A DNA stretch of 64,000 nucleotides from Gemmatimonadota bacterium (GTDB lineage Bacteria; Gemmatimonadota; Gemmatimonadetes; Gemmatimonadales; Gemmatimonadaceae), in the NCBI GenBank assembly GCA_016871895.1, contig VHBO01000008.1, forward strand, positions 1 to 64,000. Direction: 5' to 3'. The notes beneath the pieces were generated by a model. It had not been told where the DNA came from. It saw nothing but the letters and a program-made list of their open reading frames with translations, and searched no databases. The translations under genes were made by a program, and so were the position numbers. Position 1 is the first letter of the stretch. Every line of letters starts with the position of its first letter. Positions 55,201 to 61,753 of the stretch are shown here, piece by piece.

Positions 55201-55414
55201 GGCCGCCGCGATACGGGCCGACGCTCCGCCACCGGAGGGCCTTCAGCGCGCGGTCGGTCGCCGTCGGGGAGGTGTAGATCGTGGGGTCGTACGCCGGCAG
55301 GGCGGGCGCGGCGGCGGGGGTTGGCCGGGTGCGCTGCGCACCGGCGAGGGCGGGCAGGAGGACGGCGATGAGGGCGGGGGCGACGCGGCGCGTCAGCGAG
55401 CGGAGGTTCGGCAT
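52205..55414 (-). CDS. Secreted BNR/VPS10-like multi-propeller protein
   Basis: This 1069-residue protein starts with a signal peptide (about 1-26, ending A-L-A-G-A-Q). It then has W-R-S-V-G-P-Y-R-G-G-R, the typical start of this large secreted family in Gemmatimonadota and Bacteroidota, often annotated as glycosyl hydrolase or sialidase-like. The first 700 residues hold repeated Asp-box motifs S-x-D-x-G-x-T-W (for example at about 135, 205, 260 and 380). The C-terminal 350 residues hold a beta domain and a helical region. No glycosidase catalytic set is recognised, so enzymatic activity is unproven. Its ATG is 17 bases from a divergent gene. Confidence 0.88.
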   Translation of the reverse strand: MPNLRSLTRRVAPALIAVLLPALAGAQRTRPTPAAAPALPAYDPTIYTSPTATDRALKALRWRSVGPYRGGRVDAVVGDLRKPFLFYMGAVNGGVWRTQNGGITWENLTDGKSDLSSVGAITVAPSDPNVLYVGSGESQLREDLTFGTGMYRSTDAGATWASLGLAETHQITDIIVDPRDADRVYVSAIGHAFGPNPERGIFRTLDGGKSWKKVLFIDDSTGVNDLTIDPSNPRVLYASTYKFQRTPWSMLAGGGRSGIWKTTDGGDTWTELTRMPGIPKRPLGKIGLDVSRANPNRLYANIEAPDSSGGFFRSDDAGTTWTRMNDDPRMWVRSWYYSAVTADPADENTVYVMNLSVLKSIDGGKTFTELDAPHGDQHLLWIDPADPSRMILGNDGGATISFDRGVTWSSQHTQPTAQFYHVNADDQFPYRIYGAQQDNSAISVASRGEEGGIGLRDYFSVAGCENATIAFDPRDPNVTYGGCYLGQLSRYDRRSRQERDISVTEINWDGWAAKDVRERFQWTFPVLVSRHDPRTLYVTSQHVWRSRTEGASWERISPDLTKADPMTLERTGGPIHGEMTGAEWYATIYAFAESPRTPQVLWAGSDDGRIHVSRDGGTTWQDVTPPAYGAFTRTAHIDPSPFDPATVYVAANRYQQDDFAPYLWKSSDYGRTWTRIVNGIPRTAYTRVVREDPMRRGLLYAGTELGVWVSFDDGAAWQPLQLNLPRVSVRDLKVHGNDLIAATHGRAFWVLDDLSPLRQLADSVTRRAAHLFQPARAILWEGARGGDGTGENPPSGALIDFWLREVPTSPVTLEIFDAQGERLRRFTSADSAEVDDALAFAPADSIVPTRRGSNRFVWNLRLPGIRKLPNTVIDYGTTRGPVVPPGTYTVRLTVGRDTLARTVQVVADPRVTSSTADLVAQYQAARRAVDRVNDVVDAVKRVEDLQRQMDDRIGRLDGGPAVDSAKAVRARLESVREELYEVGCHVDQCTLDMPTKLYNKLITLNMQVQSGAYAPTRQHGEIYDTLNGQFERQLERLRQVEGEGLERLNGQLRERGLPAVHVPAPKPIA

Positions 55415-55419
55415 ACCGA

Positions 55420-55426
55420 TAACTTA
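55420..55426. promoter_or_regulatory. Shared symmetric -10 element TAACTTA, two divergent leaderless starts
   Basis: Plus strand TAACTT (55420-55425) ends 6 bases before the GTG at 55432. Minus strand TAAGTT (55426-55421) ends 6 bases before the ATG at 55414. The whole intergenic gap is 17 bases, so the two -10 elements overlap by five bases and both -35 regions must lie in the opposite gene. Confidence 0.65.
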
Positions 55427-55431
55427 CGAGC

Positions 55432-56163
55432 GTGAACACGCTCTCGGGGACCGTCGGGTTGGCACGTGCGCTCTCGAAGCTCGGTCGCTGTTCGCGCGCC
55501 GAGGGGGAGCGGTTGATCCGTGCAGGGCGCGTCCGGGTCGGGGGGCAGGTGGTGACCGACCCGCTCCGCCGCGTCCATCCCGAGACCGCTGCGATCTCCG
55601 TCGATGGCGTCACGGTCGACCGGGCCGCCAGCGTGTATCTCGTGCTGAACAAACCGCGAGGTCTCGTCACCACGCGGGACGATCCGCAGGCCCGCGTGAC
55701 GGTCTACGATTGTGTCGACGACCCGACGCTGCCGTTCGTGGCCCCGGTGGGGCGCCTCGACAAGGCGAGCGAAGGGCTTCTCCTCCTCACCAACGACACC
55801 CGCTGGGCGGCACGGCTCACCGACCCGGCCGCACACGTCGATAAGACGTATCACGTGCAGGTCGCGGGGCTCCCGGACGACGCGGTGCTCGCGCGCCTGC
55901 GCGCCGGGGTCGATGAGCTCGCGACGGGGGAGCGGCTCACCGCTAAGCGGATCGACCTCCTCCGGACCGGGTCACGCAGCAGCCACTGGCTCGAGCTCGT
56001 GCTCGATGAGGGGCGGAACCGGCAGATCCGGCGGTTGTTGGCGGTCGAAGGGCTCGAGGTGAAGCGGTTGATTCGCGTCGCCGTCGGCGCGTTGGCGCTC
56101 GGCGACCTCCCCAAGGGGGCGTGGCGACACCTGACGCCGAGTGAGGTCCGCGCCCTCGGGTGA
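55432..56163 (+). CDS. 23S/16S rRNA pseudouridine synthase (RsuA/RluB family)
   Basis: This 243-residue enzyme has an S4 RNA-binding domain (about 8-65, S-R-A-E-G-E-R-L-I-R-A-G-R-V-x-V-G-G) and a catalytic domain with G-R-L-D-K-A-S-E-G-L-L-L-L-T-N-D near 102-117, whose Asp is catalytic. The K-x-Y-x-V and L-x-E-G-R-N-R-Q-I-R-R motifs are present. It converts a uridine in rRNA to pseudouridine; the target site is not certain (RluB, RluE, RluF and RsuA are similar). The GTG start was chosen from the TAACTT hexamer and the S4 domain start. Confidence 0.93.
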   Translation: MNTLSGTVGLARALSKLGRCSRAEGERLIRAGRVRVGGQVVTDPLRRVHPETAAISVDGVTVDRAASVYLVLNKPRGLVTTRDDPQARVTVYDCVDDPTLPFVAPVGRLDKASEGLLLLTNDTRWAARLTDPAAHVDKTYHVQVAGLPDDAVLARLRAGVDELATGERLTAKRIDLLRTGSRSSHWLELVLDEGRNRQIRRLLAVEGLEVKRLIRVAVGALALGDLPKGAWRHLTPSEVRALG

Positions 56164-56210
56164 GGCGCTGACCGAGTTCGCGTCGGAGGTCGTGGCGCGG
56201 GGGGCGTCGG

Positions 56211-58013
56211 TCAGGGGACCGGACGAGGACGCGCCGGCTTCGTCCCGTTGAGCCGCGGCCGCGGCCCGTTCCCCACATCCACCGTCAGGTCCTTCAGCAT
56301 CGACGTGATCCGCGCATAGTGCGGATAGTCGATGAACTCCGGCTCGTCACTGCGCTGATGGTAGTCGCCGTGCAGCCCGGTGAAGAAGAAGGCGATCGGC
56401 ACGCCCTGGCGCGCGTAATTGAAGTGGTCGCTGCGCCCGTAGAGGTTGTTGTACCCGGCCCAGCTGATCGGATCGTCGAACTTGTAGTCGAGCGCGAGCG
56501 GGCGCGCCTGCTTCGCATTCGTCGTCCGCACCTGCTCCCCGAGGTCGCGGGAGTCGAAGAAGGAGCCGATCACCCCGACGAAGTCGTCGCCGCCGCCCGG
56601 CAGGTCTTCGGCGCGCCCGCGCCCGATCATATCGATGTTGATCTGCGCGACGACGGAGTCGAGCGGAACGGTCGGGTTGCGCGTGAAGAACGCCGAGCCG
56701 ACGAGCCCGCCCTCCTCGCCAGTATGCCAGATGAAGAGGGTCGAGCGCTTCGGCTTCACCGGCATCGCGGCGATCGCCTCCGCGATCTCGAGGACCGCCA
56801 TCGACCCAGAGCCGTCATCGTCGGCGCCGTTGTTGATCGAGTCGAGCCGCGGGGTGGGGACGCGACGCCGGATGCTGTCCATATTCACGCGGAACTGCGC
56901 GAGCACCTCGATCGTGGGCTGCTTCATCCCGTTCTCGAGCATCCACCGCATCCGCAGGTCGTTGAAGGCCTTGAGCGAGTCCTTGTCGACGGGCGTGGTG
57001 AAGCCGACGTGGTCGTTATGTGCGCCGATGGCGACGTACTGCGTCGCGAGGGCGGGGTCGCTGCCGGGGATGATCCCCACGACGTTGCGGCCATAGGCGG
57101 AGGGGAGCTCGACGAAGTCGAGCGAGGCGTTCACCGTGCCCCCCGTGGTGCCGGGCGCCACCCCTTCGAAACTCGTCCGTGAGAAGAGCGCGGCAGCCGC
57201 AGCGCGGGTGACCCGGAGCTGCGCCTGCGGCTGGAGCTGGCTGAGTTGCTGCTTGAGCAGGGCGAGGGAATCAACCGACGCACCGGCCGCCACCGGCGCG
57301 GTGCGCGGCGCCGGGGTGATCGTCGCGACGGTCGGCTCGTTGAGTGCGACGCGCTGCGCGGGCGAGAGGTCGTCGAGGTCGATGACGGCGAGCGCGGCCG
57401 CGGCGTCGAAGCGGCTCGGCGCGGCCGGACCTGCGCGCCCACCGAAGGCGAGGCCGGCGGCGCCGGTCCGGCGCCCCGGCGCGGGGAGGAGCACCACGAA
57501 CTTCCCGGCCGCGGCGGCGGCGGGGATCTGCGTAGTGGTGTCCCCCTGCGTGCCGCCGAAGATGACGGTGGCGTCGGCGATCGGCCGCGGTGCGCGCGCG
57601 CCCGGGACCGCGACGACCTCCGTGTTCCACGCCAACGGCGTGCCGTTCACGGTGACGCGCGAACTCGGCGTGAAGCGGCGCAGATGGTACGGCAGCACCT
57701 GGAAGTAGGTGCCGTCATCCCCCGCGGGGATGACACCGAAGCGCCGGAGCTCCGCGGCGATATAGTCGGTCCCCTTCTTGTTGCCGACGCGGCCGACCTG
57801 CCGCCCCTGCATCGAGTCGTCGGCGAACTGATAGAGCCGGATCTGCAGGTCGCGGACCGAGATCCCCGACGCGGTCGGCGCCGGACGCACCCGCGCCGGG
57901 TTGCCGTATCGGTTCGTCCCCTGCGCGGAGATGAGCCCAGGCTGCACGGCGAGGAGGACGAGGCCGATGGCGGCGAGGACGGCGCGACGGGCGTGGCGGG
58001 CGGAACGGGACAT
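56211..58013 (-). CDS. Exported M28-family metallopeptidase
   Basis: This 600-residue zinc aminopeptidase-like protein has a signal peptide (about 1-31). The two-zinc site is visible in order: H in G-A-H-N-D-H, Asp in N-N-G-A-D-D-D-G-S-G, Glu-Glu in H-T-G-E-E-G-G, Asp in N-I-D-M-I-G-R, and His in G-R-S-D-H-F-N-Y. A PA-like insert with Ala-rich sequence lies at about 150-320. GGAG lies 6 bases before the ATG, a good ribosome binding site. It likely trims peptides outside the cytoplasm. A weak promoter candidate (TTGAAC at 58075-58070, TACATC at 58050-58045, 19-base spacing) precedes it. Confidence 0.92.
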   Translation of the reverse strand: MSRSARHARRAVLAAIGLVLLAVQPGLISAQGTNRYGNPARVRPAPTASGISVRDLQIRLYQFADDSMQGRQVGRVGNKKGTDYIAAELRRFGVIPAGDDGTYFQVLPYHLRRFTPSSRVTVNGTPLAWNTEVVAVPGARAPRPIADATVIFGGTQGDTTTQIPAAAAAGKFVVLLPAPGRRTGAAGLAFGGRAGPAAPSRFDAAAALAVIDLDDLSPAQRVALNEPTVATITPAPRTAPVAAGASVDSLALLKQQLSQLQPQAQLRVTRAAAAALFSRTSFEGVAPGTTGGTVNASLDFVELPSAYGRNVVGIIPGSDPALATQYVAIGAHNDHVGFTTPVDKDSLKAFNDLRMRWMLENGMKQPTIEVLAQFRVNMDSIRRRVPTPRLDSINNGADDDGSGSMAVLEIAEAIAAMPVKPKRSTLFIWHTGEEGGLVGSAFFTRNPTVPLDSVVAQINIDMIGRGRAEDLPGGGDDFVGVIGSFFDSRDLGEQVRTTNAKQARPLALDYKFDDPISWAGYNNLYGRSDHFNYARQGVPIAFFFTGLHGDYHQRSDEPEFIDYPHYARITSMLKDLTVDVGNGPRPRLNGTKPARPRPVP

Positions 58014-58144
58014 CAACGACTCCAGGCAGGAAGAGGTGACGCGAGATGTACGGCGATGCCGATCGGGACGTTCAAGTAGAGACGTGACGGAGGGCGGGAG
58101 GTGACGACGGAGCGAGCGCGGGTCGGCCTCGCCATCGCGGGTGA

Positions 58145-59608
58145 TCAGGCGTCGAACGCGTACTCCTCCGGGCGGACCCGTCCGAGCAGTCGGCGATACC
58201 GACCCACCCCGTAGGGCCACAGGGTGCTGTTCCGCCCCGTCCGGTCGAGGTACCAGCTCGCACAGCCGCCAGACTGCCAGACGGTGGTACGGTGCGCCGC
58301 GTCGAGCCACCGCACATAGCGCGCCTGCGCGGCCTCGGTCGGCGCGACACTCCGGGCGCCGCGCGCCCGACGCACGGCGAGGACGCCGAGGATCTGTGCG
58401 AACTGGGCTTCGAACATCAGGAGCACCGACGAATGGCCGAGTCCCGTGTTGGGGCCGTTGAGCAGGAAGAGATTCGGGAAGCCGGCGACCGAGCAGCCGA
58501 GATGGGCTCGAGGACTCCCGGCCCAGACCTCAGCGAGCGAACGCCCCGCGGCACCGACCACCGCCGGTGCTAGCGGGGGATCCGTCGGACGGAATCCCGT
58601 CGCGAGGAGCAGGACGTCGAGTCGGTGGTGCGTCCCCTCCACGGTCTCGATGCCATCCGGAACAATCCGACGGATGGCCGTCGTCTCGAGCGTGACGTTC
58701 GACCGCGTCATCGCGGGGTAGAAGTCATCGGAGAGCAAGAGGCGCTTGCACCCGATGCCATACCGGGGTCGGAGGCGCGCGCGGAGCGCCGGATCGCGCA
58801 CCTGCGACCGTAAATGCAGACCGATCACCGCCTCCGCGACCCGTCGCAACGCGGCGTGGCGGAACGGCAGGAAGAGCACCTCGTGACGGAGGTACTGCGC
58901 GAGGCGCGCGAGTCGTTGCGTCCACGGCCTCACCGCGTAGCGCTGGCGCGTTCGCTCGGGGATCGCCCGGTCCCTCCGCGGCATCACCCACGGGGGCGTC
59001 CGCTGCGCCACCACCAGCTGCGCCACCCGTGGCTGGATCGCGGGGATCACCTGGATGGCGGAGGCGCCGGTGCCGATGATGCCCACGCGGCGTCCGTCGA
59101 GCGGCACGGTGGCATCCCACTCGGCGGTGTGAAACATCGGACCACCGAACGACTCGAGGCCGGGAATGTCGGGACGGATCGGATCGCTCAATGCCCCCGT
59201 CGCGAGGATGAGCGTGTCGGCGGTCCAGGTGCAGACGCCGGTCGCGGTCGAGGTCACCACCTCCCACCGGGCGTGCACTGCGTCCCACCGGGCGGAGCGG
59301 ACCTCCTCGCCGAAGCGGATCCGCTCCGTGATTCCGTGCGCGTCGGCGAGCGAGCGCAGATGCGCCTCGACCTCCGGTTGCGTCGCGAAGGTGCGGGTCC
59401 ATCCCGGGTTCGGCGCGAAGGAGAACGAGTACAGCACCGACTCCACGTCGCAGGCACAGCCCGGATAGCGGTTCGCCTGCCAGGTGCCACCGAGGGTGGC
59501 GGCGCGCTCGAGGAGCACGACGTCCTCGGTGCCGGTCTCACGGAGGCGGATCGCCATCCCGATGCCGGCGAATCCGCTACCGACGATGAGGACCTGGTGG
59601 TGGCTCAC
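58145..59608 (-). CDS. Flavin-containing (Baeyer-Villiger-type) monooxygenase
   Basis: This 487-residue FAD/NADPH enzyme has the FAD-binding G-S-G-F-A-G-I-G near residue 9 and G-G-T-W-x-x-N-R-Y-P-G near 42-52. The BVMO fingerprint F-G-G-P-M-F-H-T-A-E-W-D lies near 155-166, and the NADP-binding G-T-G-A-S-A-I-Q near 177-184. Such enzymes insert oxygen next to carbonyls or oxidise N/S atoms of small molecules; the substrate is unknown. The GTG at 59608 opens the FAD domain; the longer frame overlaps the permease gene. The gene lies 37 bases after the APC permease stop. Confidence 0.9.
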   Translation of the reverse strand: MSHHQVLIVGSGFAGIGMAIRLRETGTEDVVLLERAATLGGTWQANRYPGCACDVESVLYSFSFAPNPGWTRTFATQPEVEAHLRSLADAHGITERIRFGEEVRSARWDAVHARWEVVTSTATGVCTWTADTLILATGALSDPIRPDIPGLESFGGPMFHTAEWDATVPLDGRRVGIIGTGASAIQVIPAIQPRVAQLVVAQRTPPWVMPRRDRAIPERTRQRYAVRPWTQRLARLAQYLRHEVLFLPFRHAALRRVAEAVIGLHLRSQVRDPALRARLRPRYGIGCKRLLLSDDFYPAMTRSNVTLETTAIRRIVPDGIETVEGTHHRLDVLLLATGFRPTDPPLAPAVVGAAGRSLAEVWAGSPRAHLGCSVAGFPNLFLLNGPNTGLGHSSVLLMFEAQFAQILGVLAVRRARGARSVAPTEAAQARYVRWLDAAHRTTVWQSGGCASWYLDRTGRNSTLWPYGVGRYRRLLGRVRPEEYAFDA

Positions 59609-59645
59609 GGCGTGGTCGATTGGAAAACGTGGCGCGGGTGACGCA

Positions 59646-60941
59646 TCAGTTCGCGCGGGCCGGGTGCGCGGCACGCCGTGCGACGAGCCCAAGCGGGATC
59701 CCGGCGGCGACGAGCGCCGCCCCCCAGACCAACGCCTCGGCCCCGGCGCCGAGCAGCGCGAAGAGCGCGAACACCATCCCGCCGACGCAGGCCGCACCCA
59801 GACCGATCGTGCGCGGGAGACGCCCATCGAGGAGGAACCGCGCGGCGGTGGCGAGGGCGAGCAGGTACAGCACGAGGTTCGTCGCGGTGGTGACGAGCGC
59901 GGCGAACCGGAAGGCCGAGGTCGCGGTGTATGCCGCGAGGATCAGGAGCGTGGTGACACCAGCCCCGAGCCAGAGCGGGACCGGGGCGACGCCGACGTCG
60001 TTGCGTCGACCGAGACTGGTGGGGAGGTCGCCGTCGTCGGCCATCGCGGCGGTGAGCTCCGCACCGACCAGCAGATAGCCGTTCAGGCAACCGAAGCAGC
60101 TCACGATCGCGCAGAGCGCGACGGCGAGGCCCGCGACGGGGACCGACTGCCAAGCGACAAAGTCGGCGAGCGGGGCATCGGAGGTGGCGGCGCCCGGCAG
60201 CAGCAGCGTCACGCCGCAGGTGACGAGGAGTCCGATGACGCCACTGAGCGCGGTGCCGAGCATCGTGGCGCGCGGGACGACGCGCGGGGCGTCCTCGACG
60301 AGGTCCGCCGGAATCGCCGCGCTCTCGATGCCGAGCATCGCGTAAAGCGTGAGACTCATCGCCGGAAGGAGTGCGGCGGTCGTGAACGGGGCGGGGGCGG
60401 TCGCCGTCAGCGCCGCGGCGCCCTCGCGACCGAGTAGTCGCGCGGCGAGGAGGAGCACCGCGACGAGGGGGAGGAGCTTCACCACGGTCGACACGAGCTG
60501 CACGTCGCCACCCCGTCCGCGGAGGTTCGCGAGGAGCAGCGCGCCGAGCGCACCGAGCGCGAGGCTCGGTCGGAGCCACGGCATCGCGACGGGGAGCGGC
60601 ACGACGCGCGCGAGGTACTCGACGCCCGAGATCGCGAGGGTGGCGTTCGCGGCCCAGACGGAGACGAGATACCCCCAGCTGCCGACGAACGCCGCTCGCG
60701 GGCCGACGCCGAGCGTGAGGATCCCGTGCACCCCGCCGGCGGTGGGGAAGGCAGCGAAGAGGCGGGCGAAGACCCACGCCACGCCGAGCGCACCGACCAC
60801 GGCGAGGAGCCAGGCGCCGCCGGCGGTCCAGCCGGCGGGCGCGAGGTCGCGCGGGAGCATGAAGATGCCGGCCCCGATGATGTTCCCGACGACGAGGGCG
60901 GTGGCCTTCCAGACGCCGAAACGGCGGGGCGCGATAGGCAT
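59646..60941 (-). CDS. APC-family amino acid permease
   Basis: This 431-residue membrane protein has 12 predicted helices. The first has V-V-G-N-I-I-G-A-G-I-F-M-L-P, the unwound-helix substrate motif of APC transporters. The sixth region contains L-Y-A-M-L-G-I-E-S-A-A-I-P. It probably imports or exchanges an amino acid. It is divergent, with a 32-base gap, from a DDAH-like hydrolase gene, so its substrate could be arginine- or citrulline-related; that link is inference. A CATATT hexamer lies 9 bases before its ATG. Confidence 0.88.
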   Translation of the reverse strand: MPIAPRRFGVWKATALVVGNIIGAGIFMLPRDLAPAGWTAGGAWLLAVVGALGVAWVFARLFAAFPTAGGVHGILTLGVGPRAAFVGSWGYLVSVWAANATLAISGVEYLARVVPLPVAMPWLRPSLALGALGALLLANLRGRGGDVQLVSTVVKLLPLVAVLLLAARLLGREGAAALTATAPAPFTTAALLPAMSLTLYAMLGIESAAIPADLVEDAPRVVPRATMLGTALSGVIGLLVTCGVTLLLPGAATSDAPLADFVAWQSVPVAGLAVALCAIVSCFGCLNGYLLVGAELTAAMADDGDLPTSLGRRNDVGVAPVPLWLGAGVTTLLILAAYTATSAFRFAALVTTATNLVLYLLALATAARFLLDGRLPRTIGLGAACVGGMVFALFALLGAGAEALVWGAALVAAGIPLGLVARRAAHPARAN

Positions 60942-60960
60942 CGTCTCGGGAATATGCGGT

Positions 60961-60966
60961 TAGAAT
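60961..60966 (+). promoter_or_regulatory. -10-like hexamer TAGAAT, predicted leaderless start
   Basis: The hexamer ends 7 bases before the ATG at 60974. An earlier in-frame ATG at 60965 lies inside this hexamer and is less likely. Confidence 0.45.
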
Positions 60967-60973
60967 GGAGCGG

Positions 60974-61753
60974 ATGCCCACCCCGTTCCTCGCCCTCACG
61001 CGTGACGTCGCCCCGTCGATGGTGGACTGCGAGCTCACGCATCTCGCGCGGACGCCGATCGACGTGGCGCGCGCACGCATCCAGCACGCCGGCTACGAGC
61101 GGCTCCTCGCCGCCCTCGGATGCACGGTGCGGCGCGTCGACTCGGCGCCGAGCTACCCTGACTCGGTCTTCATCGAGGATACGGCCGTGGTCTTCGATGA
61201 GATTGCCATCCTCACGCGTCCGGGGGCCGCCTCACGGCGTGGGGAGGTGCCGGCGGTCGAGGCGGCGCTCGCCGGGCTCCGGCCGATCGCGCGCATCAGC
61301 GACCCCGCGACCCTCGATGGCGGGGATGTGTTCGTAGTCGGCCGGCGTGTGTTCGTGGGCCGCACCGGGCGGACGAACGCCGAGGGGATCGCGCAGCTGG
61401 AGGAGCTCCTCGCGCCGTACGGATATCTGGTGGAGGGTGTGACGGTCACCGGCTGCCTGCATCTCAAGTCGGCGGCCACCGCCCTCGACGAGGCGACGGT
61501 GCTGTGTAATCCGGCGTGGGTCGACCCAGCAGCGTTCGCGCCGCTGCGCACGATCGCGGTCCACCCCGATGAGCCGATGGGGGCGAACATCCTGCGGATC
61601 GGGACCGGACTCCTGTACGACGAGGCGTATCCGCGGACGCGGTCCCGTCTCGAGGACCACGGCTATGCGATGCAGCTCGTCGATGCGAGCGAACTAGCCA
61701 AGGCGGAGGGCGCGGTCACCTGCTGCTCACTGATCCTGCGGACGCTCGCGTGA
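60974..61753 (+). CDS. Dimethylarginine dimethylaminohydrolase (DDAH)-like hydrolase
   Basis: This 259-residue guanidino-group-modifying enzyme belongs to the arginine deiminase fold. The family patterns S-Y-P-D-S-V-F-I-E-D-T-A-V-V near residue 62, L-D-G-G-D-V near 115, the catalytic His in T-G-C-L-H-L-K-S near 160, and the nucleophile Cys in V-T-C-C-S-L-I-L near the C-terminus are all present. It would hydrolyse methylated arginines or a related substrate to citrulline. Its stop overlaps the GTG of the DUF5916 gene (GTGA). Confidence 0.9.
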   Translation: MPTPFLALTRDVAPSMVDCELTHLARTPIDVARARIQHAGYERLLAALGCTVRRVDSAPSYPDSVFIEDTAVVFDEIAILTRPGAASRRGEVPAVEAALAGLRPIARISDPATLDGGDVFVVGRRVFVGRTGRTNAEGIAQLEELLAPYGYLVEGVTVTGCLHLKSAATALDEATVLCNPAWVDPAAFAPLRTIAVHPDEPMGANILRIGTGLLYDEAYPRTRSRLEDHGYAMQLVDASELAKAEGAVTCCSLILRTLA

